From assembly GCF_012524205.1 (NCBI RefSeq), contig NZ_JABACI010000001.1, forward strand, positions 744,001 to 808,000: a DNA stretch of 64,000 bases. The letters are read 5' to 3'. Shown piece after piece: positions 47,668 through 55,167 of this stretch (positions are counted from its first letter, which is position 1; every line of letters starts with the position of its first letter). The notes under the pieces are model-generated. The model was not told the origin of the DNA, made no database searches, and worked only from the letters and a program-made list of their open reading frames with translations. A program made the position numbers and the translations under genes. This DNA is from Microbacterium salsuginis (GTDB lineage: Bacteria; Actinomycetota; Actinomycetes; Actinomycetales; Microbacteriaceae).

Positions 47668-48831
47668 TCAGTTGTCGTGGTCGATGAGGACGACGCCGCG
47701 GATGTTCTTGCCGTCGAGCATGTCCTGATAGCCCTGGTTGACCTCGTCGAGCGAGTAGGTGCGCGTGATGAGCTCGTCGACCTTGAGCTTTCCGCTCTTG
47801 TAGAGGCTCACGAGCCGCGGGATGTCGACCAGCGGATTGCACGCGCCGTAGATCGCCCCCTGGATGCGGCGCTGGAAGCCGATGAGCATGCCGGGGTTCT
47901 CGTCGATCCAGCCGTTGCCGACGGCCGTGATGGTGACCTGGCCGGTCTTGCCGACGATGTTGACGGCGTCGTGGATCACCTTGTCGTGGAGCACGCCCAC
48001 CGTGATGATCGCGTGGTCGGCGAGCTCGCCCCACGTTGACTGCACGACGAACTCCGCCGCCTCTTCGGCGGTCTCGAAGGTGTGGGTCGCGCCGAAGACC
48101 TCGGCCATCTCGCGCTTGAACGGCACCGGGTCGACCACGACCACGCGCTCCGCGCCGGCGAGCGCCGCGCCCTGGACGGCGTTGCTGCCGACCCCGCCCG
48201 CCCCGAAGATCACGACGGTCTGGCCGGCGCGCACGCCGGCCGCGTGGACCGCCGAGCCCCATCCGGTGGGCACGCCGCACCCGATCACGGCGCCCACCTC
48301 GAACGGCAGGTCGTCGGCGACCGGCACGACCGAGTACTCCGACACCACTGTGTACTGCGAGAAGGTGCCCAGCACGCACAGCCCGCCGAAGTCGACGCCG
48401 TCCTGGTGGAAGCGGAACGTGCCGTCGGGGAACTCGCCCGTCGAGGCGTTCTTGCCCTCGTCGCACAGGTTCTGCCTGCCGGTGGAGCAGTAGCGGCATT
48501 TGCCGCACGCGGGGATGAACGAGAAGACGATGCGGTCGCCGACCTTGACGCGGGTGACGCCGTCGCCGACCGCGTCGACGATGCCGCAGCCTTCGTGGCC
48601 GCCGACCACCGGCATCCGCATCGGCGCATCGCCTTTCTGGATGTGGTCGTCCGAGTGGCAGAGCCCCGCGGCGTAGACCTTGACGCGCACCTCGTTCGCG
48701 CGCGGCTCGTCGAGTTCGAGTTCGGTGACCTCCCACGGCGTGCCGGGCGCCCGGCACACGACCGCCCTGGTGGTCGTCGCGGAGGAGCGAGCAGGAGCGG
48801 CGCTGTCGGCCACGCTGGTCGTCGTGCTCAT
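47668..48831 (-). CDS. NDMA-dependent (mycofactocin-coupled) alcohol dehydrogenase, copy 2
   Basis: A 387-residue paralogue of the 45012-46142 enzyme, with GLCHSDDHIQKGD, CGKCRYCSTGRQNLC and the same VIFGAGGVGSNAVQGA motif. It has an extra 20-residue Ala/Ser/Thr-rich N-terminus; AAAGG precedes the ATG at 48831. It is first in the seven-gene leftward operon. Its divergent neighbour is an SDR gene; a degenerate IclR-like palindrome (48934-48948) lies between the two. Confidence 0.85.
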   Translation of the reverse strand: MSTTTSVADSAAPARSSATTTRAVVCRAPGTPWEVTELELDEPRANEVRVKVYAAGLCHSDDHIQKGDAPMRMPVVGGHEGCGIVDAVGDGVTRVKVGDRIVFSFIPACGKCRYCSTGRQNLCDEGKNASTGEFPDGTFRFHQDGVDFGGLCVLGTFSQYTVVSEYSVVPVADDLPFEVGAVIGCGVPTGWGSAVHAAGVRAGQTVVIFGAGGVGSNAVQGAALAGAERVVVVDPVPFKREMAEVFGATHTFETAEEAAEFVVQSTWGELADHAIITVGVLHDKVIHDAVNIVGKTGQVTITAVGNGWIDENPGMLIGFQRRIQGAIYGACNPLVDIPRLVSLYKSGKLKVDELITRTYSLDEVNQGYQDMLDGKNIRGVVLIDHDN

Positions 48832-49011
48832 GGACTGCCTTTCGCTGAGGACTGCGCTGTCAGCCGCCGGCGACGACGCCGGCTGCGGTCTTCCTCTACC
48901 GTGTCGCCCGCGCGCCGCACGTGACCAGCAGGCTTTCGCCGCATGGAAGGAAAGCGGAAAGTGCCCGCGCCGTGTCGTTGACTGGGCCCACCACAGCACG
49001 AAGGAGAGCGC

Positions 49012-49929
49012 ATGTTGAATGATGTCGCGGGCAAGGTCGCCGTCGTGACCGGGGGTTCGAGCGGGATCGGGCGGGGCATCGCGTTGGCCTTCGCACGGGC
49101 CGGGATGACGGTCGTGGCGACCGGGCGCACCGGCTCGCATCTGGACGAGACCGCGTCGATCTTCGCCGAGCGCGGCCTCGCCGTCGAGACGATGCAGGTG
49201 GACGTCACCGATCTGCCCGCGATGAAGGCCGCGGCCGACGAGGTGGAGCGGCGCTTCGGCCGCATCGACGTGCTCGTCAACAACGCCGGGATCGGCCTGA
49301 CTGGGCCTGTCATGAACGCCACGCCCAGCGACTGGGACTGGGTGATCGACGTCAACATCAAGGGCGTGGGCAACGGCATCCAGGCCTTCGTGCCCAAGAT
49401 CCGCGCGCACGGCGAGGGCGGCGCCGTCGTGAACACCTCGTCGATGGCGGGTCTCATGCCGATCGTCGCCGGACTGTACTCGATGACGAAGGCGGCCGTG
49501 ATCGGGCTGTCGGAGGCGCTGCACATCGAGTTGCTCCCCGAGGGGATCTCGGTGTCGGCGTACTGTCCTGGACCGACGCACAGCAACATCGCGGCCGCGG
49601 TGGCGAACCGTCCGGAGCAGTACGGGCAGTCGGGGTACACCCCGCCTCCCCAGGAGTTCACCGAAGCCGCGCGGCACCAGCCGTACATGAGCGCCGAGGA
49701 AGCCGGTGAGCGCGTGCTGGCCGGCATCCGTCGAGGCGACATGTTCATCCTCACGCACCCCGAGTTCCGCGAGGGCGTGGTCGACCGCCACGCGACGATC
49801 GAGGCCGCGTTCCCGGACGAGCCGATCGACGAGCCGCGCCGTGCCGCGATCCCGTTCCTGCTGTCGTCGCCGGTGTACTCGGACGAGAACCGGCTCCCCG
49901 CGCCGACGGCGCCCGCTCCGGTGGTGTGA
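49012..49929 (+). CDS. Short-chain dehydrogenase/reductase
   Basis: A 305-residue classical SDR: TGGSSGIGRGIALAF binds the cofactor, NNAGIG follows strand 4 and the catalytic YSMTK is near residue 160. The length beyond 250 residues is a C-terminal extension (about residues 240-305) with a Pro-rich end. It lacks the inserted loop I associate with the mycofactocin-coupled SDR subfamily, so ordinary NAD(P) use is as likely. AAGGAG precedes the ATG. Confidence 0.85.
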   Translation: MLNDVAGKVAVVTGGSSGIGRGIALAFARAGMTVVATGRTGSHLDETASIFAERGLAVETMQVDVTDLPAMKAAADEVERRFGRIDVLVNNAGIGLTGPVMNATPSDWDWVIDVNIKGVGNGIQAFVPKIRAHGEGGAVVNTSSMAGLMPIVAGLYSMTKAAVIGLSEALHIELLPEGISVSAYCPGPTHSNIAAAVANRPEQYGQSGYTPPPQEFTEAARHQPYMSAEEAGERVLAGIRRGDMFILTHPEFREGVVDRHATIEAAFPDEPIDEPRRAAIPFLLSSPVYSDENRLPAPTAPAPVV

Positions 49930-49937
49930 CCAGCAGG

Positions 49938-50180
49938 TCAGACTCCCGAGGTGTGCACCTCGACCGGATACGTGATCTCGATGCGGTCCGCCCCCACGCC
50001 GAGCATCGGCGAGAGCATCTGACGCATGAAGTCCTTGGGAACCAGGCATTCCGCGCACGCCGCAGGCCCGGCTTCGATGCGGGCGAGCGCGCGGTCGTCG
50101 ATCAGCTCGACCGACAGGTGGTAATCGTCGGCCTCGAGGGTCTTGCGGAACTCGTCGAGCTGTCCTCGGTCGATGGTCAT
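49938..50180 (-). CDS. Small CxxC protein of unknown function
   Basis: An 80-residue acidic protein, MTIDRGQLDEFRKTLEADDY..., with a CAEC motif near residues 42-45 and a C-terminal strand-like EITYPVEVHTSGV. It is convergent with the SDR gene (8 bp between stops) and divergent from the second IclR gene, with IclR-type palindromes between the starts. No family was recognised; the CxxC could bind a metal or be redox-active, and co-regulation with the dehydrogenase genes is plausible. Confidence 0.6.
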   Translation of the reverse strand: MTIDRGQLDEFRKTLEADDYHLSVELIDDRALARIEAGPAACAECLVPKDFMRQMLSPMLGVGADRIEITYPVEVHTSGV

Positions 50181-50284
50181 GTCGAGATCGTAAACACGGT
50201 GCTCGCGAGCACCGAAATGTCATCCCACCTGGCGGAAGGTGATGACGGATGCTGTCGCCCGGTCCCCGCGAGAGGTCGCAGTCG

Positions 50285-50299
50285 TTCCGCCAGGCGGAA
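50285..50299. promoter_or_regulatory. IclR-type operator upstream of the second iclR gene
   Basis: TTCCGCCAGGCGGAA is a perfect 7+1+7 palindrome between the divergent small CxxC gene and the IclR gene. A weaker copy, TCCCACCTGGCGGAA, lies at 50223-50237, giving two sites 62 bp apart (about six helical turns). Confidence 0.65.
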
Positions 50300-50389
50300 T
50301 GGCATGACTATCGTCATAGGGAAATGCTCCATGATGAGGGGCACTTCCCCACCCTGAGCGACGACGACGTTTCCGGAGGTTGGTCGACG

Positions 50390-51226
50390 ATGACCATTAA
50401 TCCCATTCAGTCCGCACCCTCAGCCCGCTCGCGCCGCTCGGCGCACAGCGGCCAGATGACCGCCGCCCAACGGGTGCTGGCGATCCTCGAGGCGTTCGAC
50501 GAGGACCACCTCGTCCTCACGCTGAGCGAGATCAGCCGACGCGCGGGGCTCAGTCTGAGCACCGCGCATCGCCTCGTGGGCGAGCTCCGCGAGTGGGGCG
50601 CGCTCGAGCGCTCCGTCGAGGGCCGCTATGCCATCGGCATGCGCGTGCTCGAGCTGGGCTGCCTCGAACCGCAGGGCATGCATCTGCGCGAGGTCGCACT
50701 TCCGCACCTGGGCGACCTGCAGGCGGCGATGAACGCCAACGTGCACCTGGCGGTGCGCGACGGCCACGACACGGTCTACGTGGAGTCGCTGCGGGCGCGC
50801 GGCGGCGCGCAGGTCCTCAGCCGCCTCGGCGGGCGGTGGCCCCTGCACGCGACCGGCACCGGCCAGGTGCTGCTGGCGCACGCCTCGCCGCAGTTCCAGG
50901 AGGAGGTGCTCGCGCTTCCGCTGCAGAAGTACACGAAGAAGACCGTCACGGACCCGTATGAACTGCGCCGCGTGCTCTCCGATGTGCGTCGTACCGGGGT
51001 CGCTGTGGCCGACGAGTCGATCACGCACAACGCCATCGCCGTGGCCGTCGCCATCCGCGGCCCTCGCGACCGCGTGATCGCCGCGGTAGGCGTGACGCTG
51101 CACCGCGAGAACTGGACGCCGGGCGCCGCGCTGCCCGCGCTCACGACGACCGCCCGCGCCATCTCTCGCGCGCTGGGTGCACCGTCGGCGCGACGCACCC
51201 CGACTGGGGCGAGCGCGGCGGGCTGA
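50390..51226 (+). CDS. IclR-family transcriptional regulator (second of two)
   Basis: A 278-residue IclR regulator: winged helix with LSEISRRAGLSLSTAHRLVG (about residues 45-64) and effector domain with RDGHDTVYVESL and WPLHATGTGQVLLAH. The ATG at 50390 is preferred because CGGAGG lies about 11 bases upstream and the longer frame would cross its own operator. It is similar in layout to the regulator at 30574-31359. Palindromes at 50285-50299 and 52218-52232 are probable targets. Confidence 0.88.
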   Translation: MTINPIQSAPSARSRRSAHSGQMTAAQRVLAILEAFDEDHLVLTLSEISRRAGLSLSTAHRLVGELREWGALERSVEGRYAIGMRVLELGCLEPQGMHLREVALPHLGDLQAAMNANVHLAVRDGHDTVYVESLRARGGAQVLSRLGGRWPLHATGTGQVLLAHASPQFQEEVLALPLQKYTKKTVTDPYELRRVLSDVRRTGVAVADESITHNAIAVAVAIRGPRDRVIAAVGVTLHRENWTPGAALPALTTTARAISRALGAPSARRTPTGASAAG

Positions 51227-51258
51227 GTCCGGCGGCGCCGGTCGCGCCACCGCCCGGC

Positions 51259-52113
51259 CTACCGGAAGTACGCGACGGTGCGGTATTCGACGCTGTGCCG
51301 CGGCGTCACCGCCTGCGCCTCGGCGTCGAGGAAGGCGGAGTGCATGACGCGCCAGGGCCGCGAGTGGTCGGAGTCGTGAAGGACGAACAGCAGCAGCTCG
51401 TCTCGCGTCATGTCCGGGTAGAAGTACCAGCGGTGCGACGCCCGGTAATGGAACTCCGATCCGCTGAGCGTGCGCGGCGTCCCGGTGATCGGGCCGAACG
51501 GATCGGGCGGGATCGCGTCGACGAAGTACAGCGTGTTGGGCCGTCCTTCGTCATCGCTGAGACTGCGGAAGTCGCACACCGCGAGCGGCCAGTCCTGGGG
51601 CGGCGGGCTGAACACCCGCCAGCAGCTCGTGCTGACCGCGCGCGAATACCCGGGCCCGTCCGGGAAGTGCCGCGCATAGGTCTCGGCGGCATGGGCGGCA
51701 GCTCCCTCCGGCGAGAAGTCGATGTGCACGAGCCCTGCCGCGGGCTGCGAGTCGTGGCCTGCGGGGTCGGCCGCCCGGCGGAGCGTGGCCCCCAGCAGCG
51801 CGACTCGATCGGCGCCGAGGCGCAGGCGCACGAGTTCCTCGATCTCGGCGTCGTACACCCGATCGAGTTCGTCGCGGTCGGTGAAGTCCCGCACGCGACT
51901 CGGCCGGTGGACCAGCTCGAAGCCGTTGCGCTCGAGGGTGAAGGGACGGTGCACGGCGCGGGCGTCGTACACCTGGACCGCGTACGAGTCGTAGAGGCCG
52001 GTGTTGATGCTCGCACCTGGCGCCGTGAACCGGCGCAGAACCGTGGACTCCTCCGACAGGTAGTTCATGACGCCCCACACGGCGGGCACGGTGCCGAGTT
52101 CGTCGATCGCCAC
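51259..52113 (-). CDS. CmcJ/NvfI-like oxygenase or desaturase
   Basis: A 284-residue protein with the pattern recalled for the CmcJ/NvfI/AsaB family: RPFTLERNGFELVHRPS, VHIDFSPEG, SCWRVFSPPPQDWPLAVCDF, HRWYFYPDMTRDELLLFV and the closing PRHSVEYRTVAYF. Members are thought to be iron/2-oxoglutarate-type hydroxylases or desaturases acting on small metabolites. GTG start at 52113 with GGAGGA upstream. It has its own promoter region with an IclR-type palindrome 105 bp upstream, so it is probably in the regulon of the second IclR. Substrate unknown. Confidence 0.65.
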   Translation of the reverse strand: MAIDELGTVPAVWGVMNYLSEESTVLRRFTAPGASINTGLYDSYAVQVYDARAVHRPFTLERNGFELVHRPSRVRDFTDRDELDRVYDAEIEELVRLRLGADRVALLGATLRRAADPAGHDSQPAAGLVHIDFSPEGAAAHAAETYARHFPDGPGYSRAVSTSCWRVFSPPPQDWPLAVCDFRSLSDDEGRPNTLYFVDAIPPDPFGPITGTPRTLSGSEFHYRASHRWYFYPDMTRDELLLFVLHDSDHSRPWRVMHSAFLDAEAQAVTPRHSVEYRTVAYFR

Positions 52114-52217
52114 GCTCGTCCTCCCCCGGTCGCCGCAGCGCGCGGGCGGTCCGTGCGGCGGCGATCCTCAATTCACGCGGCCAGCGTATTGACGCCACGC
52201 ACCGCCGCGAGCCTCGA

Positions 52218-52232
52218 TTCCGCCCGGCGGAA
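52218..52232. promoter_or_regulatory. IclR-type operator upstream of the CmcJ-like gene
   Basis: TTCCGCCCGGCGGAA differs from the site at 50285-50299 only in the central base. It lies between the stop of mftG and the start of the CmcJ-like gene, both leftward. Confidence 0.6.
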
Positions 52233-52244
52233 CCCGGGTTCTGC

Positions 52245-53756
52245 TCACTCCGAGGCGATCAGCTCGGCGATGCGCTCGCCGACCAGCACCGCGGTCAGCG
52301 CGGTGCCCCGCGACGGGACCGCCGGCAGCAGCGAGGCGTCGGCGACGCGCAGGCCGGTCGCACCGTGCACGCGGCCGTGGGCGTCGGTCACGGCATCCGG
52401 GTCGTCCGCGTCGCCCATGCGGGCGGTGCCGCACGAATGCAGCGCCGTGCCGAGCGCGCCGCGGATCCAATCCTCCGCCGCTTCTTCGGATGCCGGCGCG
52501 TCGGCCCACGCGGGCACGGCGGCGGATGCCACCACCTGGCGCATCGGACCCGACCGCAGGACGGCCGCCGCCAGCCTGGTCGCGGCCCGAAGTGCGGCGA
52601 GATCTTCGGGGCGGCCGAGATAGCCGTACCGGATCATCCCGGCGGTGACCGTCCCACGCGAACGCGGCGTGGCCAGCGTGATCCGCAGATCGAGGGGACC
52701 GACCGCGGCGGCCCGGCCGCTCAGGATCGCGGCGGTCGGCTTGGCTGCCAGCAGCAGCTCGATCGCGGCGTCCGCCACCTGGCCCGCCGGCACGTTCCAT
52801 GCCGCGGTCCAGGCCGCATCGAGTTCGGGCGACACCACTCCCGGTCGCGGCTCCCACGCGATGTCGAGGGCGGCGTGGTCCGACAGGCCGCGGCCGACGC
52901 CGGGCCGCTCGGCGACGAGCTTCGTGTCCGCGGACAGGGCGGAGGCATCCCCGATCCCCGATCTCTGCAGCAGCCGGGGCGTCTCGATCGCGCCCGCGCT
53001 GAGGATCACCTCGTCGGCGGCGAGGAACGACGTCTCTCCTGCGCGCGTGACGTCGACACCGATCGTGGCGTCGCCGCGGAACACGATCCGCTCGACGACC
53101 ACGCCGGCGTGGGTCTCGACGGATCCGGCGGCCAGCAGCCCCGCGTAGGCCCGTGCGACACCCCAGCGTGCCGGTCCGACTGCGTTGCGGGGCAGCAGCC
53201 CTGCGCCCGACGGCCCGCCGCCGTTCTTGTCGGGTTCGGGGAGAGCCCCGGCTTCCACAGCGGCGGCCAGGAACGTCTGCGTCACCCGGTCCGAGGCTCC
53301 GGCGCGGGCGACCGGCACCGGACCTTCGGCGCCGTGCACGGTGTCGTCGCCGAAGTCGCGATCGTTCTCGAGCCTGCGCAGCGCCGGGAGGCAGGCGTCG
53401 TAGCTCCATTCCGCACCGGCGACGGCCGCCCACCCCGCGAAGTCGTCGGGGTGCGGGCGCTGGAAGTACGCGCCGTTCACCGACGTGCTGCCGCCGAGGA
53501 GGCGCCCGCGCGCGATGCGCCATGGTCTGCCCGCGAAGAGCTCGGCGTCGTAGGTCCAGGTGAGCGCTCCGTCAGGAAGGCCCTCACTGACTGTCCACGC
53601 GTGCTCCAGCCCGTGGGCGGCCGCGGCGTCACCGGATGCCGCCCCGGCCGGCCCCGCCTCGAGGAGGACCACCTCGTGCCCGTGCTGCGCCAGCCGTGCC
53701 GCGAGCGGGATGCCGGAGCCCCCGGCCCCGACCACGACGATGCGACGCGGCGTCAT
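52245..53756 (-). CDS. mftG: Mycofactocin dehydrogenase MftG (GMC oxidoreductase)
   Basis: A 503-residue glucose-methanol-choline family flavoprotein. FAD-binding VVGAGGSGIPLAARL near the start, GMC signature 1 as GRLLGGSTSVNGAYFQR, signature 2 as ILSAGAIETPRLLQRSGIG and the C-terminal HSCGTARMGD are visible. In mycobacteria MftG re-oxidises reduced mycofactocin and feeds electrons to the respiratory chain. Its ATG overlaps the mftR stop (ATGA), which supports the assignment over other GMC enzymes. Confidence 0.88.
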   Translation of the reverse strand: MTPRRIVVVGAGGSGIPLAARLAQHGHEVVLLEAGPAGAASGDAAAAHGLEHAWTVSEGLPDGALTWTYDAELFAGRPWRIARGRLLGGSTSVNGAYFQRPHPDDFAGWAAVAGAEWSYDACLPALRRLENDRDFGDDTVHGAEGPVPVARAGASDRVTQTFLAAAVEAGALPEPDKNGGGPSGAGLLPRNAVGPARWGVARAYAGLLAAGSVETHAGVVVERIVFRGDATIGVDVTRAGETSFLAADEVILSAGAIETPRLLQRSGIGDASALSADTKLVAERPGVGRGLSDHAALDIAWEPRPGVVSPELDAAWTAAWNVPAGQVADAAIELLLAAKPTAAILSGRAAAVGPLDLRITLATPRSRGTVTAGMIRYGYLGRPEDLAALRAATRLAAAVLRSGPMRQVVASAAVPAWADAPASEEAAEDWIRGALGTALHSCGTARMGDADDPDAVTDAHGRVHGATGLRVADASLLPAVPSRGTALTAVLVGERIAELIASE

Positions 53757-54388
53757 ACGACCGGCGAGCCGCCGGTGAGGGCGACGTCCGAGAACACGTC
53801 GCGCAGACCCGCGAAAGAGACATCGATGAGGTCGAGCAGGTCCTCGTCCGACGAGAGCCACTGTTCGTACGCCGCGAGCGAGATGCCCAGGCAGGCCCAC
53901 GAGACCGCCTGCGGCAGCGCCGAGTGCGGCGGCACATCGCGTCGACGTGCGATGAAGTCGGCGATGACCGCGCGCCATTCCGCGTAGCGCACCGTCGAGT
54001 GGGCGACCAGTTCCGGGGTGCCGAGCAGGATGCGCATGCGGTGCCGGTGGCGCTCGAGCTCGTCGCCGGGCACCTCGTTGAATCGGCGCACGGCGGTGCG
54101 GATCGCCTCGATCGGCGGCACGTCTGCGGGGGTCTCTGCCAGCGCGCCGCGGAACGCCTCGAGGAGCCGTTCGAAGTCTCCCCAGGCGACGTCGTTCTTC
54201 GACGGGAAGTAGCGGAAGAACGTGCGGCGTCCGATACCGGCGGCCGCCGCGATGTCGTCCACGGTGATGGCCTCGAAGCCGTGCTCGATGAATAGATCGA
54301 GGCCGATGCGGCCGAGCTCGTCCTTCGACGTCGACCGCGCGCGACCGCGCGAACGCGGTGCGGCAGGCGCCGGAACGACCACGGGCAT
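53753..54388 (-). CDS. mftR: Mycofactocin regulator MftR (TetR family)
   Basis: A 211-residue TetR regulator with helix-turn-helix ITVDDIAAAAGIGRRTFFRYF, near residues 40-60, and a TetR_C-type ligand domain. The start at 54388 (MPVVVPAP) is preferred over an upstream ATG at 54430, which would translate the operator. It is divergent from mftE and overlaps mftG by 4 bp. The palindrome at 54399-54413 lies directly upstream and recurs at the mftA promoter, so it probably represses both halves of the mft system and itself. Confidence 0.9.
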   Translation of the reverse strand: MPVVVPAPAAPRSRGRARSTSKDELGRIGLDLFIEHGFEAITVDDIAAAAGIGRRTFFRYFPSKNDVAWGDFERLLEAFRGALAETPADVPPIEAIRTAVRRFNEVPGDELERHRHRMRILLGTPELVAHSTVRYAEWRAVIADFIARRRDVPPHSALPQAVSWACLGISLAAYEQWLSSDEDLLDLIDVSFAGLRDVFSDVALTGGSPVV

Positions 54389-54398
54389 CCCTTCTCTA

Positions 54399-54420
54399 TG
54401 GCACTCGATGCCAGTAAACT
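54399..54420 (+). promoter_or_regulatory. mftE promoter with putative MftR operator
   Basis: TGGCA-CTCGA-TGCCA (54399-54413) directly followed by GTAAACT, with -10-like TAAACT at 54415-54420. The arrangement copies the mftA promoter (31868-31889): same palindrome, same offset to the -10. It is also 10 bp from the mftR start on the other strand. Confidence 0.75.
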
Positions 54421-54468
54421 CCTCGCACACCGGAAACGCGCGGCGACTCTCAAGGAGGACAGTAGCCC

Positions 54469-55167
54469 ATGCACTCCTCGCCGGCGCCGACGCCGCTGCT
54501 CGCCGATGCGCCGTGGCCGACGATCCCTGACGGCCTGACGCTTCTCGTGCCGGTCGGCTCGACTGAGCAGCACGGTCCGCACCTGCCGCTCGACACCGAC
54601 ACCGTCATCGCCGTCGCCGTCGCCGAGGGCGCCGCGCGTCGATCCGGCGACAGCGTGCGAGTGGCCCCCGCGGTCGCGTACGGCTCCAGCGGCGAGCACC
54701 AGGCGTTCGCCGGCACCGTGTCGATCGGCACTGAAGCACTCACCCAGGTCCTGATCGAGGTGGGGCGCTCGGCGCGGCAGTGGGCCGGACGGCTGGTGTT
54801 CGTGAACGGCCACGGCGGCAACGTGGACGCGCTGACAACCGCGGTGCGGGTGCTCAGCGAGGAGGGGACGGATGCCTCGTGGCAGCCGTGCCGCCACGGC
54901 GACGCCCACGCGGGCCGAGGCGAGACGAGCCTGCTGCTGCACCTGGCGCCGCACCGCGTGGCGATGGAGCGGGCCGAGCCCGGCAACGTCGAACCGGTCG
55001 GCGACCTGCTGCCGCGGCTGCGCGAGCGCGGCCTGCGTCCGCTCGCCCCCAACGGGGTGCTCGGCGATCCGCGAGGCGCGTCGCCGGCTGAGGGCGCCGC
55101 CCTGCTGGACCGTATGACAGGAGAGCTCGCCGCGGCCCTCCGTGCACCGGCCAAGGACGACTCGTGA
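54469..55167 (+). CDS. mftE: Mycofactocin peptidase MftE (creatininase family)
   Basis: A 232-residue creatininase-type metallohydrolase that cuts modified MftA to release the C-terminal cyclised dipeptide. Metal ligands lie in GSTEQHGPHLPLDTDT, VNGHGGNVD and GDAHAGRGETSL. AAGGAGGACAGTAGCCC precedes the ATG. Its stop overlaps the GTG start of mftF. Confidence 0.93.
   Translation: MHSSPAPTPLLADAPWPTIPDGLTLLVPVGSTEQHGPHLPLDTDTVIAVAVAEGAARRSGDSVRVAPAVAYGSSGEHQAFAGTVSIGTEALTQVLIEVGRSARQWAGRLVFVNGHGGNVDALTTAVRVLSEEGTDASWQPCRHGDAHAGRGETSLLLHLAPHRVAMERAEPGNVEPVGDLLPRLRERGLRPLAPNGVLGDPRGASPAEGAALLDRMTGELAAALRAPAKDDS

Noticed and set aside
49012..49929. The SDR as a mycofactocin-dependent SDR
   Set aside because: The inserted loop I associate with that subfamily was not seen, so only a generic SDR is called.
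54389..54430. Longer mftR beginning at 54430
   Set aside because: It would translate through the palindromic operator, and the added residues are not part of the TetR domain.
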